From Halobacteriovorax vibrionivorans (GTDB lineage: Bacteria; Bdellovibrionota; Bacteriovoracia; Bacteriovoracales; Bacteriovoracaceae): 64,000 nucleotides of DNA. The first letter of the stretch is position 1, and each line of letters opens with the position of its first letter. The stretch is taken from the NCBI RefSeq assembly GCF_003346865.1, contig NZ_QDKL01000001.1:310001-374000 (forward strand). Reading direction: 5' to 3'. The notes below the pieces were generated by a model. It searched no databases and was not told the origin of the DNA. It was given only the letters and a program-made list of their open reading frames with translations. Made by a program: the position numbers and the translations under genes. Below, one piece after another: positions 35,306 to 43,850 of the stretch.

Positions 35306-36123
35306 AAGTAGCTTTTCAAGGAACGAAAGGATCTTATTCAGAAGAGGCCCTTTATAAATATTTTGGAAAAGATGTTGAAGCTATCGGTATTGCCCTAAGT
35401 GAAGATGTCTGCCAAGCACTAGAAGACGAAGACGTCGCCTGTGCCATCTTACCTATAGAAAATAGTATTGTCGGCAATGTCGATATTAATATGGATTTAA
35501 TTTTTAAACATGACTTCTTTGCCATTGGCGAACTCTATCTAGAAATTAATCATTGCCTCATGGCAAATCCGGGTGTGGAGACAGATAAAATCAAAGCTGT
35601 CTATTCTCACCCGATTGCCTTGGCACAATGCCACGGCTTCTTTAAAGAAAAGAAGCTAAAGCCTGTTGCCGAATTTGATACAGCAGGTTCTGCAAAAATT
35701 ATCTCTGATTCAAAGTCAGAAACAGAAGCCTGTGTTGGCTCTCGTCTTTGCGCCGATTATTACGGGCTAAATATCATTCAAGAAAAGATTCAAGATGAAG
35801 CGGATAATTACACTCGCTTTCTAATTTTTGTAAAAGAGAAAAATATTCCAACAGGAATTGGAAAAGAAAAGACATCGATCGCTTTTACAACAAAGCACCA
35901 TCCTGGAGCACTTCTTGGATGCCTTCAAGTCTTTGCAAGTTACAATATCAACCTGACAAAACTTGAGTCTCGCCCAATTCCCCATCAACCATTTAAGTAT
36001 ATCTTCTATGTTGATTTCATGGGTGCCCTTCATGATAAGAAGGTGCAAGAATGCCTTAAGGAATTAAAGCGTGATGCAAATGATATTAAGATTCTTGGAA
36101 GCTACCCTGCTGGTTCTTTTTAG
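35302..36123 (+). CDS. pheA: Prephenate dehydratase with ACT domain
   Basis: A 273-residue monofunctional enzyme. Catalytic domain about 1-180: VAFQGTKGSYSE, LPIENSIVGNVD, and the catalytic TRF in DNYTRFLIF. ACT regulatory domain about 190-265 with GALLGCLQVFASYNINLTKL and ESRP, the phenylalanine-binding motifs, so feedback inhibition by Phe is expected. Converts prephenate to phenylpyruvate. Start is TTG overlapping the tyrA stop (TTGA). The 3' end overlaps the convergent phosphatase by 4 bp. Confidence 0.95.
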   Translation: MKVAFQGTKGSYSEEALYKYFGKDVEAIGIALSEDVCQALEDEDVACAILPIENSIVGNVDINMDLIFKHDFFAIGELYLEINHCLMANPGVETDKIKAVYSHPIALAQCHGFFKEKKLKPVAEFDTAGSAKIISDSKSETEACVGSRLCADYYGLNIIQEKIQDEADNYTRFLIFVKEKNIPTGIGKEKTSIAFTTKHHPGALLGCLQVFASYNINLTKLESRPIPHQPFKYIFYVDFMGALHDKKVQECLKELKRDANDIKILGSYPAGSF

Positions 36124-36893
36124 GCCTTAACTTTTCTTATAACGACAAATGATGTGTCATCAAACTTAAGCCACTTATCTTCAGTTTGAGTTTTACAGAA
36201 GTTAACGAGATCCTCAAAAGATTTGTCAAAGCCACCTTGACCAATAAGCTCAGTAAGAGTGTCGTGGGGAATATTATCAAAGAGTCCATCACTACCGATA
36301 AGTACAGTGTGCCCTTTTTTCATAATAGACGATGAAGTTGACTCAATTTTAATAAGATCATCACCCATAAGATTATTAACGTAATTTCTTTCTGGATGGC
36401 TTAAGGACTCCTCTTGCCCAAGGACTCCGGCCTTAACCATATGCCCTACTCCAGAATGTGGAGTCGAAGTATAGAGTTCATTTCCATGAGCATTCCAATA
36501 AAGAATCTCAGAATCGCCCACGTGATAGAATCTAATATTATCATCTTTGATTTCAGCAAATGCCAATGTAGCACGTGCACCGGCCTTTAGATCATTAACT
36601 TTTTGATTAGCGGCCTCTATTAAATCAAGGCTATTAGAATTTGCGCTATACTTTGATATCTCTTCACTGATTGCGACGGAAGCATCTCGTCCTCTAGGAT
36701 GGCCACCAGCACCGTCAGCAACACCAAATACGAAAGACTTCTCATCCCCACTTATAAAAAGAGAGTCTTCATTTTGCTCTGTTCCCTCTTTGTATTTATG
36801 ACGAGAAATAAAATAACCAATTCGATAATCTCCAAAATCAAAGAGATCACTTTCAAATTCGTTAATATCACAGATAATCTTCTTAAATGGCAT
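36120..36893 (-). CDS. PP2C-type serine/threonine protein phosphatase
   Basis: A 257-residue PPM-family phosphatase with metal-binding motifs: FGVADGAGGHPRGRDAS (Asp-Gly pair), FYHVGDSEILYW, LIGSDGLFDN and the last-motif DDTSFVVI. It dephosphorylates Ser/Thr residues with Mn/Mg. No membrane segment. Its start overlaps the upstream kinase-like gene by 11 bp, so the two are likely made together and act on the same proteins or on each other. Confidence 0.9.
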   Translation of the reverse strand: MPFKKIICDINEFESDLFDFGDYRIGYFISRHKYKEGTEQNEDSLFISGDEKSFVFGVADGAGGHPRGRDASVAISEEISKYSANSNSLDLIEAANQKVNDLKAGARATLAFAEIKDDNIRFYHVGDSEILYWNAHGNELYTSTPHSGVGHMVKAGVLGQEESLSHPERNYVNNLMGDDLIKIESTSSSIMKKGHTVLIGSDGLFDNIPHDTLTELIGQGGFDKSFEDLVNFCKTQTEDKWLKFDDTSFVVIRKVKA

Positions 36894-37629
36894 CCGACCA
36901 ATCCATTGTTTCTAAGTGAGAACGAAGCATTCGTATATTTTTAAATCGTTTTAAGATCATCCCTCTTTTAAGTCCACAAATAATGTACTTGATGGAAGGT
37001 GATAACTTTTTGTAATGCTTTTGTCCTCCTAGAATATCATAGAAGATGCGAATGATTTTAATAATATCTTCATCGCGATTCTCTTTTTTTGAATCACCCC
37101 AATGGTGAAGGTCAATGATCTTAAGATCAAACTCTAAACCGAAGCGGCGAATGATGATATTTTCAGTGTGGAGGTCTCCGTGATACTCACCTTCAAGGTG
37201 AATGGACTCGACACCACAAACAATGGAATAAAGTAAGTGAATTGCAGAGAAAACGTCTAAGCGCTTTCCTCTTTGTTTCTTAATAAAGTCATCTAGCATC
37301 TCCCCTTCAATAAATTCTGAAACAAGACAAGCGACCTTCTGACTCTTAAGTGTAATGATTTCATGAGATAAGCAGTCCATAACAATTGGACTATACATAA
37401 GTTTTTCAAGTTTTAAGGCACTACGAGTGCTAACTTTGAATTTTTCATTTCTTTGTGGAAAATATATTTTAACAGCTCGGATGATATTGGTGTGCTTTTC
37501 TCTAACTTTATAGACTTCGCCTTCATATCCAGCACCAAGTCTTTCAACAACAATATAGCGGCTAGCGATTCTTCGCCCAGGAGCAAGATCAAATGACTCG
37601 ATCATATCTTTTTTCTTAATGCTCGCCAT
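36883..37629 (-). CDS. Atypical serine/threonine protein kinase
   Basis: About 248 residues: glycine loop LGAGYEGEVYKV, the ATP-anchoring Lys in RAVKIYFP, catalytic loop YHGDLHTENIII (HGDLH replacing HRDLK, with Asp and Asn kept), and IIDLHHWG in place of DFG. So catalytic residues are present but with atypical wording. No PASTA or membrane domain. ATG 37629 has GGAGA 6 nt upstream and is preferred to a TTG at 37641. Overlaps the phosphatase by 11 bp and the upstream YciB-like gene by 14 bp. Confidence 0.82.
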   Translation of the reverse strand: MASIKKKDMIESFDLAPGRRIASRYIVVERLGAGYEGEVYKVREKHTNIIRAVKIYFPQRNEKFKVSTRSALKLEKLMYSPIVMDCLSHEIITLKSQKVACLVSEFIEGEMLDDFIKKQRGKRLDVFSAIHLLYSIVCGVESIHLEGEYHGDLHTENIIIRRFGLEFDLKIIDLHHWGDSKKENRDEDIIKIIRIFYDILGGQKHYKKLSPSIKYIICGLKRGMILKRFKNIRMLRSHLETMDWSDAI

Positions 37630-38206
37630 ACTGCTCTCCAAAATTCATTTTCTCTAACATATATTTCTTAAATAATTTTCTAATAACAAAGATCTCAGCA
37701 ACTAAGAAAACAAGAAACACCAAATAGAAGCCGATAGACTTGAAAAATGCCCAAGTCGAAGTTGTTTCATAGATTGCTAAGTATCCCATAAAAATACCAT
37801 TAATTAGCAAAAAGAATGCTAGATGATATTCTATTTTTTCCATAATAAATTCAGGCATGGGGACTTTTTTCTCCATGTCCTTCATCATCGTAAGCATCAA
37901 ACTCTTTCCTCTTTTTAAATTAAATATCAAGAATGAAGAAAGAAATATTCCAGTAAAGAATGGTTGAAGTTTAAACCACACTCCATCTTTTCCAATTAAA
38001 GAAATTGGCCCCAAAATCAAGATAATCACAAAGTTTAGTTTTGAAATTGAGTGGATATGTTTAAAGAATATCTTTTCAAAAGCGATTTCTAAAATAGCAA
38101 GGGATAGCCCACCAATAATGGCGATCTCTACTGTTTGCGTCTCCTCCAGATACCAATAAAGCAGTGCAGGCAAAAACGAGATTAGAAATAAGTTATTCTT
38201 TTTCAT
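37616..38206 (-). CDS. YciB/septation protein A-like membrane protein
   Basis: A 196-residue membrane protein with five or six hydrophobic segments and a central GKDGVWFKLQPFFTGIFL stretch resembling the YciB family (which has FIKWKPT-type text). YciB affects cell-envelope integrity and septation in enterics. Similarity is judged from topology and this motif, so the family call is moderate. No clear ribosome site; it begins 12 bp after the WYL gene ends. Confidence 0.6.
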   Translation of the reverse strand: MKKNNLFLISFLPALLYWYLEETQTVEIAIIGGLSLAILEIAFEKIFFKHIHSISKLNFVIILILGPISLIGKDGVWFKLQPFFTGIFLSSFLIFNLKRGKSLMLTMMKDMEKKVPMPEFIMEKIEYHLAFFLLINGIFMGYLAIYETTSTWAFFKSIGFYLVFLVFLVAEIFVIRKLFKKYMLEKMNFGEQYGEH

Positions 38207-38218
38207 AATTAATTTGAA

Positions 38219-39004
38219 TTATGCGACGTTTTTTCTTTTCTGGCAAAACTCCTCAAATTCATCGCGAAGATCACTTGGTTCAAGGATCTCAATATTATCA
38301 CGCATAGAATAAAGCCAATCAAAAAGGTAGAGAGACTTCTCAACTGACGCTGCCCAAATTAACTCTCCATATTGATTGGTCGTGGAATAAGGATGACCAA
38401 GAAAAATCAAATTACTTATCGGTGGAATTTCAAATCCATATTCAACCTTAAGAACGAGACGTTGGTCACTACCATCAATATGCCTTAAGGCATTAATATA
38501 CTCCTCTATCTCAAAGCGAGAATAGAGAGAGCGATAATCGAATTCCTGGAATTCAATATCCTCCACCTCATTCATATCAATTGTGATCAATTGCTTAGTC
38601 TGAACATCCTCACTAATTACCTTATAAAGATTTTGGGAAAGAACAACTCGCCATGGACGAACTTTCTTCTTCGATTGATCCAGGAATTTGAATTCACAAA
38701 CCCTCCCATCTTTTGATGCAGCTTGAATATCTTTAATCAATTCACGGTGACCATTATTTTGTAGAAGAATATCTCCATAATCACGACGCCAAGAAAGTGG
38801 CATAAGAAGAAATTCTTCATTCTTTGGACGAAGGTCAATTGCCAGTCCGTAGAAGTGAGATTTCTCATAGAAGAGATAAAACTCATCACGATTTATTTCG
38901 TTTTTTCTCAAGAAAGACACAAGGTCCACTGGCTTTCTGATTTCTTCTAAATGGAATAGGATATTCCAAAAATTTTGATCTTCAATAGACGAAAATGACG
39001 TCAT
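38219..39004 (-). CDS. WYL-domain-like regulatory protein
   Basis: A 261-residue soluble protein. The middle, VCEFKFLDQSKKKVRPWRVVLSQNLYKVISEDVQ, and the end, WLYSMRDNIEILEPSDL, follow the WYL/WCX pattern of ligand-sensing transcriptional regulators. A typical N-terminal winged helix is not obvious, only a helical segment at 1-50. AAGGAG precedes ATG. It heads a four-gene overlapping run (WYL, YciB-like, kinase, PP2C). Regulatory role is inferred. Confidence 0.6.
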   Translation of the reverse strand: MTSFSSIEDQNFWNILFHLEEIRKPVDLVSFLRKNEINRDEFYLFYEKSHFYGLAIDLRPKNEEFLLMPLSWRRDYGDILLQNNGHRELIKDIQAASKDGRVCEFKFLDQSKKKVRPWRVVLSQNLYKVISEDVQTKQLITIDMNEVEDIEFQEFDYRSLYSRFEIEEYINALRHIDGSDQRLVLKVEYGFEIPPISNLIFLGHPYSTTNQYGELIWAASVEKSLYLFDWLYSMRDNIEILEPSDLRDEFEEFCQKRKNVA

Positions 39005-39094
39005 TACAGCTCCTTAAATAACCTACTATATTTATCGGATATGGCCATGATTTCCTTTAGTGATTTTTATAGAAATTAATGAGATAATAAGGCC

Positions 39095-39595
39095 ATGGTA
39101 CTGAAATCATTACTAAAAAACCCAGTGCTAGGCTTTGGAATCTTAATTTTTATTTTATTTTTATTTCAGCTTAGAGACAACAACATGTTTGAGCAAAGGG
39201 CCCAAAGCATGAAGGCGACGTCTTGTCGCTCAGTAAAGGTGCGCCTAGACAAGTACCTTCACCCTTCTTGGACTCTAAGATGTAATGATAATAATTTAGA
39301 AGTAACGATTCCAGCAGACGTAAAAGTTATTCCAGAAAATATCGAAGATAAAGAGATTCTACGTAAGGAAATGTACAAGGCGTTGGCAAATTCTTATATC
39401 TCTATTGCAAAGTACGCTCTACCAGAAAGCCTTGAGAGAACAATGATGGTTGTCGTCAAATTAGTTCACCCAAAGATGGTCCTCTCTTCGATTTCTGAAG
39501 GAAAATATGTTGTAAAACTTGCTACACTTAAGAATAAGAATAACTTAGCTCGCCACATCCACCAGACTATTCAAGTCCAAGAGATCACAGAATAA
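39095..39595 (+). CDS. Membrane-anchored hypothetical protein
   Basis: A 166-residue protein with a single N-terminal membrane segment (GFGILIFILFLFQL) and a soluble domain of mixed helix and strand with two cysteines (TSCRSVKV, LRCNDNN). No known motif. Its last 51 bp overlap the convergent pseudouridine synthase gene. Confidence 0.65.
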   Translation: MVLKSLLKNPVLGFGILIFILFLFQLRDNNMFEQRAQSMKATSCRSVKVRLDKYLHPSWTLRCNDNNLEVTIPADVKVIPENIEDKEILRKEMYKALANSYISIAKYALPESLERTMMVVVKLVHPKMVLSSISEGKYVVKLATLKNKNNLARHIHQTIQVQEITE

Positions 39596-40441
39596 ATCAG
39601 CTGTTTTTGCTTTAAAACAAGACAAGTGGCCATTTACCTCTAAGCAATATTGATAGGCATGAAGATATAGACGCTTATCTCCACTTTGATAATTATCGTT
39701 ATAAATAGGGTCCCCTACAATTGGAAAGCCTGCATTTGAAAGTTGAACACGTATTTGATGACGATGACCTTCATATAAACTGACTTCCACAAGACTAAGA
39801 TCCTTGCTTTCATGATAATAAAGAGGACGAAGCTTTAGACATGCTTCACTACCAGCTTCACTAATAATCATCTTCTCACCTTTTACTCCTGAGGAGATGA
39901 GTCGATCTTCTAATTTTAATTCTTCTTCAACTTTACCATTAACAATTGCAAGGTAGGTCTTCTCCTTTGCAATCTGTCCAAAAGAGTCCCTAAGGTTTTG
40001 GTGAATAAGCTCATCTTTTATGTAAATTAGCACACCACTTGTTAATTGATCTAAGCGATAAAGTAGGCCCTTTTCATAATCTCCTCCCTTTTTACCAAGG
40101 CTTGAAAGGTTGAATCTCTTTCTCATAAAGTTTAAAACTGTATTGGTTTCGCTATAATCCATTGGATGCCCATGGATTCCATGAGGCTTATTAACAACAA
40201 TGAAAATATCATTTTCTTCAATCACTTCAATTTCTGGCCCATGATAAATTGGGTTTACAAGAGAGCGATTTAGAAGATCATGTGGAAGGTAGAGCTCACC
40301 TTTTTCCTTCAGTGAGGATTGAAGAGCATTCTTAGAAATATATGAGGTCTTAATGGCCTTATTAGATAAAAGGAGCTCCTCTTTGAGAAACTCCTTTAAA
40401 GTATTTTTTGCATTTAGATTACAGAAATTCTTATTGTGCAT
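39545..40441 (-). CDS. RluA-family RNA pseudouridine synthase
   Basis: About 298 residues: NKPHGIHGHPMD, catalytic region YRLDQLTSGVLIY with the essential Asp (HRLD is the usual text), AKEKTYLAIVNG, and GHRHQIRVQLSNAGFPIVGDPIY. It isomerises uridine to pseudouridine in rRNA or tRNA; the target is not determinable (RluA/RluC/RluD/TruC type). The N-terminal S4 region is weak. ATG 40441 gives an 11-bp overlap with motB; an upstream in-frame start at 40471 is possible. 3' end overlaps the convergent gene. Confidence 0.88.
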   Translation of the reverse strand: MHNKNFCNLNAKNTLKEFLKEELLLSNKAIKTSYISKNALQSSLKEKGELYLPHDLLNRSLVNPIYHGPEIEVIEENDIFIVVNKPHGIHGHPMDYSETNTVLNFMRKRFNLSSLGKKGGDYEKGLLYRLDQLTSGVLIYIKDELIHQNLRDSFGQIAKEKTYLAIVNGKVEEELKLEDRLISSGVKGEKMIISEAGSEACLKLRPLYYHESKDLSLVEVSLYEGHRHQIRVQLSNAGFPIVGDPIYNDNYQSGDKRLYLHAYQYCLEVNGHLSCFKAKTADLFCDLLDLNSLVDVAS

Positions 40442-41273
40442 CGACTTTATGGCCATTGTCTTCAAGGTCACGTTTTCTAATTAAGAAGACAACCTTGCGA
40501 TTTTCACGATCAACTTCCATTTGAGAACTACCTGGAAGATCAGTTAAACGTGTATCACCATAGAATACTGTTGAGATTCTCTCTGGTGCGACACCGCGCC
40601 TAATGAGTGATTTTGTTACGGCCGTTGCTCTTGCTGAAGACAGCTCTAAAGCATCACTTTTTCCATCTCGTGAGACTTCACCGCGAGCGGCATGCCCAAT
40701 AACAAAGACCTTCCAATTCCTCTTTTTAAGAAGATTTATCATTCTCTGATAACTTGAAACCGCTATTTTATTTGAATCAATTTCAACTGAGCCTCGCTTA
40801 AAATAAATCTTATCTTTAAGTCGAACGGCAATGCCCTCAGCTTGCTCATACACAGTGACGTTTTCATTGAGGTTAAACTCTTTAAGGTCATAGCGCATAT
40901 TTTTTAGGCTCTCATCTGAGCCACGATTAATTTCATGCTTATCAAGGATCCCTTCCATCGTTAGAAACTCAATTGGAAAAGGACGGATAGGAGTTTGAGA
41001 TTCCATCATTGTTGGAAAATTATCTGGAGACTTACCTTTTTGGATAACTTCACCTTGTTGAAGAACGTTACCTCCAAAGGCATTACGAATCGAACCTAGA
41101 GCGGCTTCATACTTTGCTGTTTCTGTCTTTGCAAACGATAGTAGAAGTACGAAGAATGTCAGTAGAAGCGTAACCAGATCGGAGAACGTGGCCATCCACC
41201 CCGGTAAACCCTCTTCACACGGTGGACATTTTACATTTCCTTCATCTACTGCTGCAGCACTTTCATCTGCCAT
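40431..41273 (-). CDS. motB: Flagellar stator protein MotB
   Basis: A 280-residue protein: N-terminal membrane segment with the ion-carrying Asp (GWMATFSDLVTLLLTFFVLLL), then a linker, then an OmpA-like peptidoglycan-binding domain (FVIGHAARGEV ... ARATAVTKSLIRRGVAPERIS). With MotA it forms the stator that drives flagellar rotation using H+ or Na+. An acidic/Cys N-terminal tail (CPPCEEG) precedes the membrane segment. AAGGAG before ATG. 51 bp after motA. Confidence 0.94.
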   Translation of the reverse strand: MADESAAAVDEGNVKCPPCEEGLPGWMATFSDLVTLLLTFFVLLLSFAKTETAKYEAALGSIRNAFGGNVLQQGEVIQKGKSPDNFPTMMESQTPIRPFPIEFLTMEGILDKHEINRGSDESLKNMRYDLKEFNLNENVTVYEQAEGIAVRLKDKIYFKRGSVEIDSNKIAVSSYQRMINLLKKRNWKVFVIGHAARGEVSRDGKSDALELSSARATAVTKSLIRRGVAPERISTVFYGDTRLTDLPGSSQMEVDRENRKVVFLIRKRDLEDNGHKVDAQ

Positions 41274-41323
41274 GGTCTTACTCCTTGATCACCTAATTCG
41301 TATTTAATCCTCAAATACTTATT

Positions 41324-42097
41324 TTATTCTTCACCACCGCCGTCATCGTCAGATGATCTCTCACTTGGAGGTAGGAATGAATTTAATTTTTCAATAATCA
41401 TACGTGGGTTCTCACCCGCTACAATCCCTAGCGTTCCCGCAATAACAATACTCATGGACATAAGCTCCATCTGAGAACGATATTCAATCTTATTCTTAAC
41501 CGGGTTTGCAAAAACGTTGGCAATGATGGCACCATAGAACGTTGTCAAAAGGGCAACGGCCATGGCCGGACCAATGGCCGACGGATCTGAAAGGTTCTGA
41601 AGCATTTGTACCAGACCGATTAGGGTCCCGATCATTCCCATGGCCGGACCGTCAGCAGCAACCCCACCAAAAACATCTGAACCTGTTTTGTGACGAGACT
41701 CCATTGAGTCGATATCCATTTGTAGAATTGATGCAATAACTTCAGGTGGTCTATTATCTGCTGCTAGTGTCATGGCCTTCTTCATAAAAGGATCATCAAT
41801 TTCCGCTTTCTCAAGAGCGAAAACCGACTCACGACGAGCTAGTTCTGCTAGTTCTTTAATCTTATTAATCTTTTCTTTAGGATCAACTGCAGTAAAGAAG
41901 AAAGACTTCATGGCAATTGAGACAAGGCCTTTAATAACTTCCATTGGCCAGCGATAGAGTGTAACCCCAACAAGTCCGAGGAAAACAACTAAGATCGATG
42001 GCACGTCGATGAAGATCGAAATCGCTCCCCCCGACATGATGGATCCCAAGATCCCACCAACCGCTAAAACTAAACCAATAACTGATGCTATATCCAT
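41324..42097 (-). CDS. motA: Flagellar stator protein MotA
   Basis: A 257-residue protein with four membrane segments and the MotA/PomA features: SIFIDVPSILVVFLGL, GGVAADGPAMGMIGTLIGLV and LLTTFYGAIIANVFANPVKNKIE. The sequence style is nearer the PomA (short, about 255 aa) group than E. coli MotA (295 aa), so sodium drive is possible but not shown. First gene of the motA-motB pair. Confidence 0.94.
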   Translation of the reverse strand: MDIASVIGLVLAVGGILGSIMSGGAISIFIDVPSILVVFLGLVGVTLYRWPMEVIKGLVSIAMKSFFFTAVDPKEKINKIKELAELARRESVFALEKAEIDDPFMKKAMTLAADNRPPEVIASILQMDIDSMESRHKTGSDVFGGVAADGPAMGMIGTLIGLVQMLQNLSDPSAIGPAMAVALLTTFYGAIIANVFANPVKNKIEYRSQMELMSMSIVIAGTLGIVAGENPRMIIEKLNSFLPPSERSSDDDGGGEE

Positions 42098-42251
42098 ACA
42101 ACATTCCTGTGAAAATATTCCTTTATCAATCTAAGTATCGGAAATAAGAACGCTGACCTTAACAAAAAATTAGTAAGTTCTTTAAATTGCTATGTTTGGA
42201 AAAAAATACCGCTGAACGCTTTATTGAATTTTGGGGGTTAAATAAACAAAA

Positions 42252-42278
42252 TGCCCTTTAAGCAATACTTAAAGGGCA
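42252..42278 (-). terminator. Terminator of the 42328 gene
   Basis: TGCCCTTTAAG and CTTAAAGGGCA form a perfect 11-bp stem with a 5-nt loop, followed on the minus strand by TTTTGTTTATT. Confidence 0.88.
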
Positions 42279-42327
42279 AAAGGAGATTATTGAGAAACAA
42301 GTCCTATGTTTCCAAAATTTTAACTGA

Positions 42328-42552
42328 CTAGTTTAATCGAGTAGTATCGACGCCATTTTCTTCAAAAGTCGCGTCTAAAAACTTTAGCATCTTTGCTCTC
42401 AATTCATCCATTGAAACGGTGTCATCAACCATCAACTCTTTCTTAATGAAATCTGTTGGTACGCCTGATGCTTCAACTAAATCTTTTAATTGCACCATAA
42501 CTTCCTTGTTGTGAGTATTATCGATATTTGTTGTGTTGTCTTTGTTTGCCAT
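42328..42552 (-). CDS. Small acidic hypothetical protein
   Basis: A 74-residue soluble protein (MANKDNTTNIDNT..., then VQLKDLVEASGVPTDFIKKEL and SMDELRAKMLKFLDATF), probably two or three helices. No known family. ATG 42552 is chosen since GGAG sits 9 nt upstream; ATG 42558 would be only 3 nt away. It has its own terminator and a long upstream gap, so it is a single-gene unit. Confidence 0.68.
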   Translation of the reverse strand: MANKDNTTNIDNTHNKEVMVQLKDLVEASGVPTDFIKKELMVDDTVSMDELRAKMLKFLDATFEENGVDTTRLN

Positions 42553-42692
42553 TTCCATTGACTCCCTCTCCAGTGACAAGTTTTTTAACCTATTCCTTGG
42601 CAAAGCAATCCTTTGCTTCACTTTGTCACAAAAAAATCATATCTAGCGTCAAAGATGAATGTCAAAACTATCAATTTGATTGTAAGATTTTA

Positions 42693-43850
42693 TTAGAAAT
42701 TTACATCTTTAAAGAAAACCTTAAGAAAACTATTAGTTTTTGCGAGTAACTCATCGAATTCACTGACTTCTTCACTAAGTAGTGTAATACCACCCCCACT
42801 TCCGTAACGGGCCGCACCAGTGGACTTAATTACATCTAAAGAGCGTATATTAATCGATGCCTTAGCTATCTTATCAACGGCCAAAACGGTAGAACCCGTA
42901 TATAGCCCACGCTTTTGCGCTTCGATTTCCTTGATTAACTTTAAGACTCTTTTCTTTGGAGCACCGGTGATGCTACCACCAGGAAAGATGGCCTTGAGTA
43001 CTTTTGGTATATTTAAATGATCTTCTTTCACGCTTATTCTTGAGTATTGATGAATTAAGCCTGGTACTTCAAAGAATTCACGCAATGATTCGACAACTGA
43101 GAAATTCTCACCAATGCCAGAAAGGTCGTGGCGTAAAAGATCCGTAATAATATTGAGCTCACTTTCATTCTTTACATCACCAATTAAAGAATCACGTCCC
43201 AACTCTTTTTTAATTGTTCCCTTAATAGGCCTTGTTACGATTTTCTTTTCAATAAAATCATACTCAAAAAGGCACTCTGGTGAATTACTTAGAATAAGTC
43301 GATCTTGTAGCGGCAGGTTTATTAAATGTGCAAACTCTCCCAGACTTGAAAAGATTGATTCATATCGAAATGACTTTTCTAATAAAGAAATATCATTAAC
43401 TTCTAATGGAATTATGTGAGTAAGGTTTAACTGATAGCAATTGCCATCTAAGAGGTTTTCATAAGTTGCCTTAAACTTATTACGATATTCATCACGAAAG
43501 CTTTCACAAGTAATCCTTGCACCACTGAGAGCATCATCTTCAATAGTGGTGAGCTCACTAGTTGATTCAAAGTTTATGAATGTAGCAAGATTAACCTCTT
43601 CTTGTGTTAATAAATCATCCCACTGAAAGAGATGTCCTAATTCATATTCTAGGATTTGAACTTGCCACTTTTTATTAAACAATTCATCAAATGCTTGGGT
43701 ATCAAACTTTTGAACTTCATTTGTTAATACATTCGTAATGGATTTATTTGTAACTTGAAAATATTGGACAGGCTTCTCAAGTTTTAAGAAGCCTGATTCT
43801 GTTTTAAAGAGAGCGTAGCTCTTATCCACCTGGTTGGTCTTCAGCACCAT
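42693..43850 (-). CDS. pabB: Aminodeoxychorismate synthase component I
   Basis: About 385 residues of chorismate-binding enzyme: RLILSNSPECLFEYD, RPIKGTIKKELG, HDLSGIGENF, and PGGSITGAPKKRVLKLIKEIE with RGLYTGSTVL. The Lys in PIKGT and the SITGAPK text are PabB traits (anthranilate synthase has PIAGT and SGAPK), so it makes 4-amino-4-deoxychorismate for folate. No pabA or pabC adjoins it. It starts inside the 3' end of dnaB; the exact start (ATG 43850 or an inner GTG) is uncertain. Confidence 0.88.
   Translation of the reverse strand: MVLKTNQVDKSYALFKTESGFLKLEKPVQYFQVTNKSITNVLTNEVQKFDTQAFDELFNKKWQVQILEYELGHLFQWDDLLTQEEVNLATFINFESTSELTTIEDDALSGARITCESFRDEYRNKFKATYENLLDGNCYQLNLTHIIPLEVNDISLLEKSFRYESIFSSLGEFAHLINLPLQDRLILSNSPECLFEYDFIEKKIVTRPIKGTIKKELGRDSLIGDVKNESELNIITDLLRHDLSGIGENFSVVESLREFFEVPGLIHQYSRISVKEDHLNIPKVLKAIFPGGSITGAPKKRVLKLIKEIEAQKRGLYTGSTVLAVDKIAKASINIRSLDVIKSTGAARYGSGGGITLLSEEVSEFDELLAKTNSFLKVFFKDVNF

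Noticed and set aside
41542..41957. Plus-strand frames opposite motA
   Set aside because: Shadows of a well-supported stator gene; no ribosome site or protein-like composition.
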